Below, piece by piece: positions 7,370-14,015 of a stretch of DNA of 64,000 nt. The notes under the pieces are model-generated. The model did no database searches. It was not told the DNA's origin and was given only the letters and a program-made list of their open reading frames with translations. The translations under genes were made by a program, and so were the position numbers. Source of the stretch: a virus. The first letter of the stretch is position 1. Each line of letters opens with the position of its first letter. The DNA is taken from IMG/VR virus record IMGVR_UViG_3300042090_002597, positions 41,741-105,740 of that record; one strand, 5' to 3'.

Positions 7370-7380
7370 CCAAGCCACTT

Positions 7381-7938
7381 GAGAGAGTCATAAAGGTCGA
7401 GCGAGTCTTGTTGGCAGACAGTTCCATGCGGCTAGAGCGAGTCAGTTGAATAGAGAGCACCATTAGCGGCGAACGAGTCAGACTGCGCGACAGAACCACA
7501 AGCTACGAACGAGCCTAGAGTCACGAGAGGTCCATGCGACTAGAGCGAGTCATTCCTATCGACAGTGCCATGAGAAGTGAGCGAATCATGAGGCCTGAGA
7601 GCACCAGATTAGCTGAATGAACCAAACGTCTTGAGCGCACCAGACTGGCTGAATGAGTCATGGCTTCCGATAGCATCAAAGTGGTTGAACGAATCAAAAG
7701 GTGAGACAGCGCCAACCGTCCAGAATGAGTCACAATCAAAGATAGCATCATCCGGCTGGAGCGAATCAACACAAATGAGAGTACCATTTATCCGGAATGA
7801 GCCACCACGTCTGACAGAACCAAAGTTTCGTAGCGAGCCATATGCCACGAGAGAACCAATCCTGCAGTGCGAGCCATATGCCAGGAAAGAACCAAAGTAC
7901 GAGAACGAGCCAAATACCAAGAGAGAACCAAATGTCGT
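7381..7938. repeat. Array of 31 degenerate 18-bp repeats in exact register
   Basis: Thirty-one consecutive units start every 18 bases from 7381 to 7921 with no insertion or deletion. Each unit has a 10-base core and 8 variable bases. Nearly invariant core positions are G1, A2, G5, C9 and A10 (consensus GANNGNNYCA). Two core types mostly alternate, GARYGARTCA and GAYAGNACCA, giving a 36-bp super-period. Core type one contains GANTC sites. The array fills the gap between convergent genes (7370-7953). No single frame is open through it on either strand. A faded core may occur at 7939. Confidence 0.95.
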
Positions 7939-7953
7939 GAGTGCCGTCCGCGC

Positions 7954-8424
7954 CTAGGCTGCTTGCTTCGTCAGTTGCTGTCGATCGCGTCGGATAAACC
8001 CAACAGCATGGTGTTCGGGGCAATAGACCGAGCCATCCGCCCGGATAGCACCACAGAACCGGAACGCCGGAGTTCCGGGCTCGCCGATGGGCCAGCAGCA
8101 GGACACCCAGCCACTGCCCGTCGCATCCGCCGCAAGCAATCGCGACTCTGATGACAGCGGCATTTCCACCGGCGGCAACGACACAGCTGGTTCCGGATCA
8201 ATCGCCACATCAACCGCAAGCACTTCCGGCTTTAACCGCCGCGGCGGGATCGGTGACGGGCGCCCGGGCAGTTTCAGTTGTTTGCGCTTGCTGTTGATCG
8301 AGTTCTTTGACCGGTTCATCCGCCGGCCGATATCCAGTTCGGAAAGCACAGGCGAAGTCTGGTCCCACAGCATGCGCAGTAACTCGGCTTCGTCCTTGCT
8401 CCAGCGGTGTTCGTTGAAATTCAT
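7954..8424 (-). CDS. gcrA-like: GcrA-family cell-cycle regulator homologue
   Basis: The 156-residue protein has the two GcrA hallmarks. The N-terminal HTH, residues 6-50, reads WSKDEAELLRMLWDQ..LSELDIGRRMNRSKNSINSK and then LPGRPSPI, like the W-T-x-E-x-V-E-L-L / GRxSPI pattern. The C-terminal sigma-factor-binding part, about residues 108-145, has CCWPIGEPGTPAFRFCG and YCPEHH. In Caulobacter GcrA binds RNA polymerase sigma-70 region 2 and stimulates promoters with CcrM-methylated GANTC sites. A phage copy could redirect host transcription. It starts in ATGA overlap with the methyltransferase gene, and its 3' end faces the GANTC-containing repeat array. Confidence 0.85.
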   Translation of the reverse strand: MNFNEHRWSKDEAELLRMLWDQTSPVLSELDIGRRMNRSKNSINSKRKQLKLPGRPSPIPPRRLKPEVLAVDVAIDPEPAVSLPPVEMPLSSESRLLAADATGSGWVSCCWPIGEPGTPAFRFCGAIRADGSVYCPEHHAVGFIRRDRQQLTKQAA

Positions 8425-9566
8425 TTGGCCAGATGCCCCATCCAGGCTGTGATCACCGCAGCCGCGGCTTCCACATTGATAGCATTTCCGAAGGCGCGCA
8501 GTTTCTGTACGTCTCCCGGAACCCTTAATTTCAGCGGCGAGAGCATCATTTTTTCCTGGTTGCTCGGCCAGACCGCTTCGGTGCCAACATATCCCAGATC
8601 GGCGGATAGCCCTGGAGCCAACTCGAAAAGCGGGGATTCAGTAGGCCTTTGCCGCCCGTCGCTGCAGGCGATCCATTCAAGCTCGCGCCATGGGGGCCTT
8701 GGCCCGGCTTGTTGTTCAGCTGCTCGCCTTTCTTGCCACCACCGCGCTCCTCGTAGGTGCGATGTGTCGGAGTGCGGTAATCCCTCGCCGCTGGAGAGGC
8801 CCAGCCGCCCAGATATATCGCCAGCAGCGACTGCGAGTGCAGATTGTCCGGTATCTTCCCCGCCGCCAAGCGCGCCGCCGAGAAGCCGGTGCTCTGCGCG
8901 TCCTCCGCTTTCGGCGTCGACCAGCCCGCTGTCTGTGCCGCCACTTGCAAAGAGGTGATGGATGTGCGGTTGCTGAACGAGCCGTCCCGCTCGCCCATGC
9001 GTTTCTTCATCGCCAAGTGCGCCTCGACGGTCTTGTTGTCGTCCTGCGCCACCGGAGACGGCCAACCGGTCTGCGCACCACCAGATCCGATGCCGGATGT
9101 TCGGCGCACCGACGCCCGCAGAAGGAAAAACAATCGCCCCGCAGGCGTAGCCTGCATTTTCCAGGTCAGAGCATACAAGGTCGAGCCAGACGAGCCCGTC
9201 TCGGCTGCTAACCTGCTCCCCAATGAGTCGGTCAGGCTGGCACTGGTTGATGTGCCAGAAGACGGCGGGCCAAAGGTGCCGCTCGTCAGCAAACCCTTCT
9301 CTCTTGCCACTCTGGGAGAATGGCTGGCAAGGACAACTGACTGTCCAGACTGGTCTGTCATCGACCCACCCCGCTCGCCGGAGCGCCGCCGGCCATCCGC
9401 CTAGCCCCGCGCATAGATGCACCTGATCGTAACCCATGAGGTCCAGTGGCTCGACATCCCACAAATCACGGTCATCAATTCTCCCAGCCGGTATTTCCCC
9501 GGCGTCCATCAGATTGCTCAGCCAGTCGCAACAATAGCGTTCTATTTCGTTGTAGTAGGCTACCAT
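8421..9566 (-). CDS. C5-cytosine DNA methyltransferase (Dcm-type)
   Basis: Motifs appear in the canonical order: I (LCAGLGG, residues 51-57), IV with catalytic Cys80 (SCPCQPFSQSG), a variant VI (GEQV), VIII (IRHRIWW) and X (AFGNAINVEAAAAVI near the C-terminus). The 381-residue length fits the family. A long low-homology target recognition region lies between VIII and X. ATG at 9566 is chosen because it couples to the stop of the small gene at 9560-9730. The enzyme probably protects phage DNA from host restriction. A second frame nested inside it (8546-9361) also reads as a protein. Confidence 0.85.
   Translation of the reverse strand: MVAYYNEIERYCCDWLSNLMDAGEIPAGRIDDRDLWDVEPLDLMGYDQVHLCAGLGGWPAALRRAGWVDDRPVWTVSCPCQPFSQSGKREGFADERHLWPAVFWHINQCQPDRLIGEQVSSRDGLVWLDLVCSDLENAGYACGAIVFPSAGVGAPNIRHRIWWCADRLAVSGGAGRQQDRRGALGDEETHGRAGRLVQQPHIHHLFASGGTDSGLVDAESGGRAEHRLLGGALGGGEDTGQSALAVAAGDISGRLGLSSGEGLPHSDTSHLRGARWWQERRAAEQQAGPRPPWRELEWIACSDGRQRPTESPLFELAPGLSADLGYVGTEAVWPSNQEKMMLSPLKLRVPGDVQKLRAFGNAINVEAAAAVITAWMGHLAK
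8546..9361 (-). CDS. Nested reading frame inside the methyltransferase gene (WPSP/LNPxFSxWLxGYP protein)
   Basis: A 271-codon frame on the same strand, in a different phase, lies wholly inside the C5 methyltransferase gene. Its product does not look random. It has LTWKMQATPAGRLFFLLRASVRRTS, GWPSPVAQDD, GWSTPKAEDA and GWASPAARDY repeats, and an end LNPRFSSWLQGYPPIWD. I recall proteins with GWPTPxxxD repeats and LNPxFxxWLMGxPxxW ends as common hypothetical or methyltransferase-associated proteins of phages and bacteria. Both frames therefore seem to encode family-like proteins. Whether this one is translated cannot be decided here; its ATG at 9361 has only a GGGGTGGG-type upstream purine stretch. 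Confidence 0.55.
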   Translation of the reverse strand: MTDQSGQSVVLASHSPRVAREKGLLTSGTFGPPSSGTSTSASLTDSLGSRLAAETGSSGSTLYALTWKMQATPAGRLFFLLRASVRRTSGIGSGGAQTGWPSPVAQDDNKTVEAHLAMKKRMGERDGSFSNRTSITSLQVAAQTAGWSTPKAEDAQSTGFSAARLAAGKIPDNLHSQSLLAIYLGGWASPAARDYRTPTHRTYEERGGGKKGEQLNNKPGQGPHGASLNGSPAATGGKGLLNPRFSSWLQGYPPIWDMLAPKRSGRATRKK

Positions 9567-9730
9567 CCAAAAAACACTTTCGCCAACAGACCAGCACAGG
9601 CGGCCAGGCACAACCACGCCAGAATGCCGCCGATGACCCCGTTCCGAATTCCTCTGGGGGACAGCACATAGTCGCCTTCGTCATCGTACAGGTCGAACGG
9701 AGGCGGCGGGATGTCAAGTTCTCCTGGCAC
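9560..9730 (-). CDS. Small single-pass membrane protein, 56 aa
   Basis: A GTG start with AAGGAG at good distance opens a 56-codon frame on the minus strand. The product starts MPGELDIPPPPFDLYDDEGD and ends with one hydrophobic segment (GVIGGILAWLCLAACAGLLAKVFFGW). The stop TAG overlaps the methyltransferase start region (ATGGTAG). The N-terminus would be acidic and soluble, and the C-terminus anchored in the membrane. Role unknown. Confidence 0.7.
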   Translation of the reverse strand: MPGELDIPPPPFDLYDDEGDYVLSPRGIRNGVIGGILAWLCLAACAGLLAKVFFGW

Positions 9731-9911
9731 GGCTGAACTCCTTCATCGCTACCTCTATTTTCCGTACGACATGCATGGTCGGCGAGCGTCCCGCCCGCAG
9801 CTGCCGGACCAGATTGCAGTCCCCAATAGCGCGTACGCCGAAGGCGCTGGCGGATTCACCAGTCTTTAACAGGTACGCTTCTATCATAGCCAGCAATTCG
9901 GTTTCGTTCAT
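9714..9911 (-). CDS. CI/Cro-like HTH repressor, probably leaderless
   Basis: The 65-residue protein is a compact HTH: MNETELLAMIEAYLLKTGESASAFGVRAIGDCNLVRQLRAGRSPTMHVV. The AFGxxAxGDxNLVRxLRxGRSP pattern is one that I recall from small alphaproteobacterial phage repressors. The ATG at 9911 has no ribosome site. A promoter-like pair (TTGCTG-N17-TATATG on the minus strand) would start the transcript next to this ATG, as for lambda cI. A 14-bp perfect palindrome sits in the promoter spacer. Autoregulation and control of the divergent gene at 10003 are likely. Confidence 0.75.
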   Translation of the reverse strand: MNETELLAMIEAYLLKTGESASAFGVRAIGDCNLVRQLRAGRSPTMHVVRKIEVAMKEFSRARRT

Positions 9912-9918
9912 GCGGCAA

Positions 9919-9947
9919 CATATAAAAGGAAATTTCCTTGACAGCAA
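9919..9947 (-). promoter_or_regulatory. Repressor promoter with palindromic operator in the spacer
   Basis: On the minus strand TTGCTG (9942-9947) and TATATG (9919-9924) are separated by 17 bases. The spacer contains the perfect palindrome AAGGAAATTTCCTT (9926-9939). A TTGACA on the plus strand (9938-9943) overlaps its edge but has no good -10. The arrangement fits a repressor operator in a divergent control region. Confidence 0.6.
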
Positions 9948-10002
9948 GAAAAATAAAGCGCAGTTTGCACACAGACAGAAACATCCAACAGGAGAGCAGA
10001 TC

Positions 10003-10338
10003 ATGCACTATCTTGATGCCCACCCTCGCAGTTCCAGCCCCGCAGCGAACATCGTTCATTTGCGGCAGGACCATGAGCGGCACATCATTCCGCGTGAAGA
10101 GAAGATCGAACAGCAGCACCTTTGGGCTACTGTCGACGGCGCGCTTTACCTCGCCAATCAGGTGACACTTGAGCAGCACATGCTTCTGTTGCGGCGTATG
10201 ATTGCGGATCGGAAGCCTCGGCCGCGCACGGGCGATCCGCTGCTGCAGGCGATCACGCTTACCGCAGCAGCGCCCGCGTGGTCGGATCTCCGACAGCAAT
10301 GCCGGATTATCCGGGCGATTCGGAGTGTGCTGCGGTGA
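10003..10338 (+). CDS. Hypothetical protein, 111 aa
   Basis: AGGAGA (9990-9995) supports the ATG at 10003, and upstream in-frame codons run through the regulatory region, so a longer form is unlikely. The product has a long helical part (RDHERHIIPREEKIEQQHLWATVDGALYL) and a basic C-terminus. It is the first gene divergent from the repressor gene, the position of a Cro or early gene, but no HTH is evident. The stop overlaps the next GTG. Confidence 0.65.
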   Translation: MHYLDAHPRSSSPAANIVHLRQDHERHIIPREEKIEQQHLWATVDGALYLANQVTLEQHMLLLRRMIADRKPRPRTGDPLLQAITLTAAAPAWSDLRQQCRIIRAIRSVLR

Positions 10339-10514
10339 GCGACGGAAAACTGACTGAGGCGCAGAAGCGTGCGCGCGATTGGCTGCCGGCGGACGGCTCC
10401 TGGCGCACCGATCCGGGTCGCCTGACAGCGGCGCTGAGCAGTCTTTCGATTGCATGGCCTCGCTGCGTTGAGCGCGGTGTGGAAGTGAAAGCGATGGCGG
10501 CGAATGCCCGCTGA
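10335..10514 (+). CDS. Small phage protein (LTEAQKRALxWLPADGSW type), 59 aa
   Basis: A GTG in GTGA overlap opens MSDGKLTEAQKRARDWLPADGSWRTDPGRLTAALSSL. I recall this T-x-A-Q-x-R-A-L-x-W-L-P-x-D-G-x-W pattern from small conserved phage proteins that resemble a minimal winged helix. No function is known to me. The end overlaps the next start by 11 bases. Confidence 0.65.
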   Translation: MSDGKLTEAQKRARDWLPADGSWRTDPGRLTAALSSLSIAWPRCVERGVEVKAMAANAR

Positions 10515-11016
10515 ACCAGCGCCGAAGCCAGTGATGCCCGGCAAATGGTTTCACGCCAGTTCATTGGCGTCTCCGGTATGCCAAATGTTTGGCAGGAGCA
10601 GCGACCATCTGCGTCCGCTCGGTGCCGGCGAACGTCTGCTCGGGGCGTTTATTTTGCCGCCGTTCCAGCGGCCACCAGTTTGGACTCGCGCGCAGCAAAT
10701 CCGACTGATCGAGAGCATGTGGGCGGGTCTGCCGATCGGCAGTTATGTCTACAATCAGACGCGGACCTACCAGCATCCGTGTGATTTCTGGCTGATTGAT
10801 GGGCAGCAGCGCGTGACCGCTATTCTGGCGTACGTGGCGGACAAGTTCCCGGTGCACGGGTATTTATGGAGCCAGATCACCAGACCCGAGCAACTTGGAT
10901 TTGAGTTGTCCCCCGTCCCAGCTTTTCAGATGGCGAGCGAAAGTGAGCAGGAGTGCCGGGACATTTACGAACGTCTTGCTTATGGCGGGACTGCGCATGT
11001 CAGGAGACAAAAATGA
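10504..11016 (+). CDS. DUF262 (ParB/Srx-fold) protein
   Basis: The 170-residue protein matches the N-terminal DUF262 domain of GmrS-like and ParB-related nucleases. It has LPPFQRPPVWTRAQQIRLIESMWAGLPIGS followed by the signature DFWLIDGQQRVTAILAYV at about residues 97-115. In larger proteins this fold hydrolyses NTP and nicks DNA as part of modification-dependent restriction. Here the domain stands alone, so it may act as an NTPase/nuclease or a decoy. It overlaps the preceding gene by 11 bases and the next by ATGA. Confidence 0.75.
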   Translation: MPAEPAPKPVMPGKWFHASSLASPVCQMFGRSSDHLRPLGAGERLLGAFILPPFQRPPVWTRAQQIRLIESMWAGLPIGSYVYNQTRTYQHPCDFWLIDGQQRVTAILAYVADKFPVHGYLWSQITRPEQLGFELSPVPAFQMASESEQECRDIYERLAYGGTAHVRRQK

Positions 11017-11207
11017 GCGAAATTCTCATCAAACACTACGCATGGAGCCGGTATGTCGAGGAGCGGTCGAAGATCGGCGGGGATCCGGAGTATCTGTATT
11101 CGGTGGAAACCATTCTGCTGACCGATACCGGACTGCCGCTGCGTGCCATCCGCAACAAGGCCGACCTTGCCATTGATGTGCGGCAGGCTATACTGGAAAC
11201 CATCTGA
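11013..11207 (+). CDS. Hypothetical protein, 64 aa
   Basis: The gene starts in ATGA overlap with the DUF262 gene. The product MSEILIKHYAWSRYVEERSKIGGDPEYLY... is small and mixed alpha/beta. No family is recognised. The 176 bases after it (11208-11383) contain no gene and no clear terminator or promoter. Confidence 0.6.
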   Translation: MSEILIKHYAWSRYVEERSKIGGDPEYLYSVETILLTDTGLPLRAIRNKADLAIDVRQAILETI

Positions 11208-11383
11208 CGGATTGGGGTGTCGGGCTATTCACCATGATGCGGCGGCCGCACGCAGCCACATGCGCTATCTCTCTACCATCGGGTGCGCCCCTCGCCACAC
11301 ATGCGTCTGATGGATGGGCAAACCCTGACCCGACCGCAAGAACTGCCGGGTAAGATAGCGCGCGGCCAACACTGGAGAATGAG

Positions 11384-11629
11384 ATGAAGTATTTCGCGAT
11401 CGGTGTCGTAATGGGTTTTCTCGGTGCTGCCAGTTTCGCAACAGCGCAAAGCGTGTACAAAAACGGTGTTGGCTGGAGCATGTTGGCGGTGCACACCAAG
11501 GGCGGTGATATCGCTATGACCTCGCATCTCACATCGGCGGAATGCGGCTACTGGGCGGAACGCCTGACTCCGCACCCGAAATCCAACATCGAGAACTACA
11601 CCATTGTTTCGGGCGAATGCTTTCAGTGA
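11384..11629 (+). CDS. Small secreted protein with signal peptide, 81 aa
   Basis: GGAG precedes the ATG. The N-terminus MKYFAIGVVMGFLGAASFATAQ is a Sec signal peptide with an ATA-Q cleavage site near residue 21. The mature part has two cysteines (ECGYW, GECFQ) that could form a disulfide in the periplasm. Phage genes of this kind may alter the cell surface during infection. The stop overlaps the next GTG start. Confidence 0.65.
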   Translation: MKYFAIGVVMGFLGAASFATAQSVYKNGVGWSMLAVHTKGGDIAMTSHLTSAECGYWAERLTPHPKSNIENYTIVSGECFQ

Positions 11630-12021
11630 AGCGGAAAGTCTATCCGCGGATGCGCTTCGGGCGGTTGGTCACGATCGACCTGAGCGGCGGGTTCCGGGAT
11701 GGCCGCAAGCGCTGGCTTTGCCAGTGTGATTGTGGAAAAACCACAGTCGCGCACGGCTACCATTTACTTTCCGGTCTGGTCAAGTCCTGTGGCTGCCGCA
11801 TGCGCTCCGCAGCGATGGAGAATGCGCTGCGGCTGAATTCCGAGATCAAGGCCATGGATCCGGAGGAACGCCAGCGCTACTATGCACACATCAAACGGAA
11901 GATACGGCAGACCCGGAAAGGTCAGGCGGTCGCCAGCAAGGCCAGCGCTTCGGTCCTGCAATCCTCTGCCCGTCTGTCCCAGCCTTTCAGGAAGAACCTG
12001 GCCGACGGGATCGAGGCATAG
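11626..12021 (+). CDS. Zinc-binding DNA-binding-like phage protein (CxCDCG...CGC)
   Basis: A GTG in GTGA overlap starts MKRKVYPRMRFGRLVTID. Residues 25-58 carry RWLCQCDCGKTTVAHGYHLLSGLVKSCGC, a cysteine set (CxC-C, CGC) that I recall at the N-terminus of AP2/HNH homing endonucleases and in stand-alone phage DNA-binding proteins. The C-terminal half is basic and helical (YYAHIKRKIRQTRKGQ) without HNH residues. It is probably a nucleic-acid-binding protein. Its last 100 bases overlap the convergent endolysin gene. Confidence 0.65.
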   Translation: MKRKVYPRMRFGRLVTIDLSGGFRDGRKRWLCQCDCGKTTVAHGYHLLSGLVKSCGCRMRSAAMENALRLNSEIKAMDPEERQRYYAHIKRKIRQTRKGQAVASKASASVLQSSARLSQPFRKNLADGIEA

Positions 12022-12452
12022 AAGGTCTCCTCGCTGGCGGTGAAAGAGCGGATCAGCGAGTCCGAGGACATTTTCGCGGCCGCGGCCAGGGTGCGCGGAC
12101 CGACCTGCCCATCCACCACTGCACCGACAGTGGACTGCAACACCCGGGCGGCGCGCCCAGGTCCGCCTACCATGGCCAGGTTGAACACAGCCATGTCCAC
12201 TCCGACAGCAAGCCGATCGCAACCGGCTGCGTTCCAGAAGTTGGTTTTCAGGACCAGTGCGAGATCGTCCTGGCTGGCTTCGGCGAGCGGAACATCCGCA
12301 ACCAGGCCGTGCTCGACAGCTGCGGCCCAGGTGGTGTGCGTGACGCCCATGCTGGTGGCACCGCCGTAGTCATTGGTGTCTGTGTGCAAGGCTTGCCCGT
12401 CGTTTTCCGGGCGCCACACGAATATCAGGGAGAAAGGCCAGGAACTGTTCAC
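11922..12452 (-). CDS. Endolysin, GH108-like N-acetylmuramidase
   Basis: The 176-residue protein follows the GH108 (secretion activator/lysozyme) layout. The candidate catalytic Glu is in WRPENDGQALHTDTNDYGGATSMGVT (about residues 13-38). A C-terminal peptidoglycan-binding-like helix set follows, DMAVFNLAMVGGPGRAARVLQS and VGAVVDGQVGPRTLAA. The usual E-G-G is replaced by E-N-D-G. No signal peptide is seen, so release depends on a holin; the candidate is at 16050-16388. A GTG start with GGAG upstream is used. The C-terminal end overlaps the convergent gene 11626-12021. Confidence 0.8.
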   Translation of the reverse strand: MNSSWPFSLIFVWRPENDGQALHTDTNDYGGATSMGVTHTTWAAAVEHGLVADVPLAEASQDDLALVLKTNFWNAAGCDRLAVGVDMAVFNLAMVGGPGRAARVLQSTVGAVVDGQVGPRTLAAAAKMSSDSLIRSFTASEETFYASIPSARFFLKGWDRRAEDCRTEALALLATA

Positions 12453-12473
12453 CTCATTTGCTCCATGGTGGTT

Positions 12474-13469
12474 TTAGTCATGACAGGTGCTCCTGATAAC
12501 TGCCCTGTAGGTATCCGCCACAAGGGCGTCGATGAATTCTTGATCTGGCACAGCCGGAAGGCACGATGTCGCCTGAGCGGCTTCTACGGCTTCGAGTAGG
12601 CCTTCGATTTCGTCTGCCACTTTGGCATACGGCACGGTGCCCTGTTTGATCGCCAGGATGTGCTCCGCGTTCGGGAGCGGGAAAGTGATCCATGCAGTGG
12701 ACATGAATTCGAGCGCCTCGCTGCCGACGCGCACGGCATGCGAAAGCGCCTTCCAGTCCGCGCCCTCGTTGCGCTCGGCCTGAAGCGAGCGGTCGCCATA
12801 TTCGGCTAGCAGTCGCGCATAGATGGCACGAGCATCCTTTAGACTGTTGAAGAACGGCGTTTTCCGATTGCAGCATTCGAGGTGAGCGACCGGCTTGCTT
12901 TGGTTTGGGTGCTGGATATCTATGATTTGGGTGTGGTCAAGCTGTCGCGCCTTGATGAATTCCGGCAGCCCGTCAGCGGCCTCGAACATCTTGGCAAGGT
13001 GCCCGCGCTCTGCAATGGCGGCGTCGAACCATTCGACGATGTTGCGCACCGCATGAACGCGGGAACCTCGGATACCGTATTTGTTGGCCTGCGTTCTACA
13101 GTAGCCAACGAACGCTGCGGCTTTGCTGCTGACCAGATGTCGGCGGTTTTCCACGATGGTGCGCCAGAGCGGCGCGGGCGGTTCGACCATCGCCCAGTCA
13201 GGGGCAAACAGCATGTCGAGTGCGACAGTCTGCCCCTCGGCCAAGAGACTGAGATAGCGGTGCAGCGCAAAAGCCTCCCGGTCCACATCGCCCGGCTTGT
13301 TCTTTTCGCCGGCCGATTTTTCTTTATGGTTCTGGATCGTTGGCTTGATCCGCTGCAACAGGATGTCGCGCGCCTGGGGGAGAAACACGCTTTTGTAATC
13401 CAGATCCGACCCAGGAGTGGACGTGCCGTACAGGTGCGATCCGAATTTGATTGTGCAGATGGAATTCAC
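12474..13469 (-). CDS. Predicted nucleotidyltransferase (RlaP, DNA polymerase beta superfamily)
   Basis: The 331-residue protein begins with the polymerase-beta-like active site FGSHLYGTSTPGSDLDYKSVF (about residues 9-29), with G-S-x(n)-G-S-D-x-D for metal and nucleotide binding. Length and the downstream helical part (KPTIQNHKEKSAGEKNKPGD, HAVRNIVEWFDAAI) fit the RlaP-like family, which is frequent in phages and often near RNA ligases. No ligase is found here. Substrate unknown. The start is a GTG in GTGA overlap with the preceding gene. Confidence 0.8.
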   Translation of the reverse strand: MNSICTIKFGSHLYGTSTPGSDLDYKSVFLPQARDILLQRIKPTIQNHKEKSAGEKNKPGDVDREAFALHRYLSLLAEGQTVALDMLFAPDWAMVEPPAPLWRTIVENRRHLVSSKAAAFVGYCRTQANKYGIRGSRVHAVRNIVEWFDAAIAERGHLAKMFEAADGLPEFIKARQLDHTQIIDIQHPNQSKPVAHLECCNRKTPFFNSLKDARAIYARLLAEYGDRSLQAERNEGADWKALSHAVRVGSEALEFMSTAWITFPLPNAEHILAIKQGTVPYAKVADEIEGLLEAVEAAQATSCLPAVPDQEFIDALVADTYRAVIRSTCHD

Positions 13470-13771
13470 AGGAACACCGCAGCGCGCTGGGTGCGATCAA
13501 CCGCCCGCTCCCATGTGAAGGAGCCGGCAGCAAGCATCACCGCAATCTCGTCACCGCGTTTGTCTGCATCGAGTTTGGTGACGATGTGATCGCCGTCGCA
13601 CGAAAGCAGAACGTGCGTGCGGCCATTCCGATCCTCTAGTGTCATGGCGGTGGTCGGTGTTTGCACGCGCGTCCAGCGACAAAAGCCCTTGTCGTCGCCG
13701 CCTTTGCAATAATCTTCCGATTTGGCTCCGCAGTAATAGCACGGGCTCAGGGTGGTTTCAGTTTTCGTCAT
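13466..13771 (-). CDS. Hypothetical zinc-ribbon-containing protein, 101 aa
   Basis: The N-terminus CYYCGAKSEDYCKGGDDKGFC carries four cysteines suited to one zinc ion. The remainder is beta-rich (GRTHVLLSCDGDHIVTKLDADKRG). No family is recognised. It couples to the nucleotidyltransferase gene by GTGA, so the two may act together. Confidence 0.6.
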   Translation of the reverse strand: MTKTETTLSPCYYCGAKSEDYCKGGDDKGFCRWTRVQTPTTAMTLEDRNGRTHVLLSCDGDHIVTKLDADKRGDEIAVMLAAGSFTWERAVDRTQRAAVFL

Positions 13772-14015
13772 TGGTGACAGTCTCCGTCATTTTCACCGAA
13801 CCGCTTTTGATGAGGTCCCCGCACCGAATACAAAGTTCGCCGTCGCCGGGACCGCCCATGCCGTCGATAATTAATCCGCATAGCGCACACGACCAAACCG
13901 CCGCCGTCGAGATGCGAAACTCCCCAGGGCTGGGGGGAAGTATCTTCCGGCGCACCAACTCATAAAACTCAGTGGCTGGCGCGGTGGTCACGGGATGCTC
14001 AGGTGCTTTTGACAT
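13758..14015 (-). CDS. Hypothetical zinc-ribbon protein, 85 aa
   Basis: Residues 43-68 contain CALCGLIIDGMGGPGDGELCIRCG, a CxxC-CxxC zinc ribbon. The rest is low in recognisable motifs. The gene overlaps its neighbours on both sides (14 and 17 bases), consistent with a coupled minus-strand operon 14208 to 12474. Two consecutive zinc-ribbon genes are notable. Confidence 0.65.
   Translation of the reverse strand: MSKAPEHPVTTAPATEFYELVRRKILPPSPGEFRISTAAVWSCALCGLIIDGMGGPGDGELCIRCGDLIKSGSVKMTETVTNDEN

Noticed and set aside
7381-7938. CRISPR array
   Set aside because: The variable parts are only 8 bases, the cores are degenerate and alternate in type, and no cas genes are present.
7521-7957. Hexapeptide-repeat protein encoded by the 18-bp array on either strand
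   Set aside because: No frame is open across the whole array; five of the first 13 units have stops in the best plus frame, and conservation falls on third codon positions.
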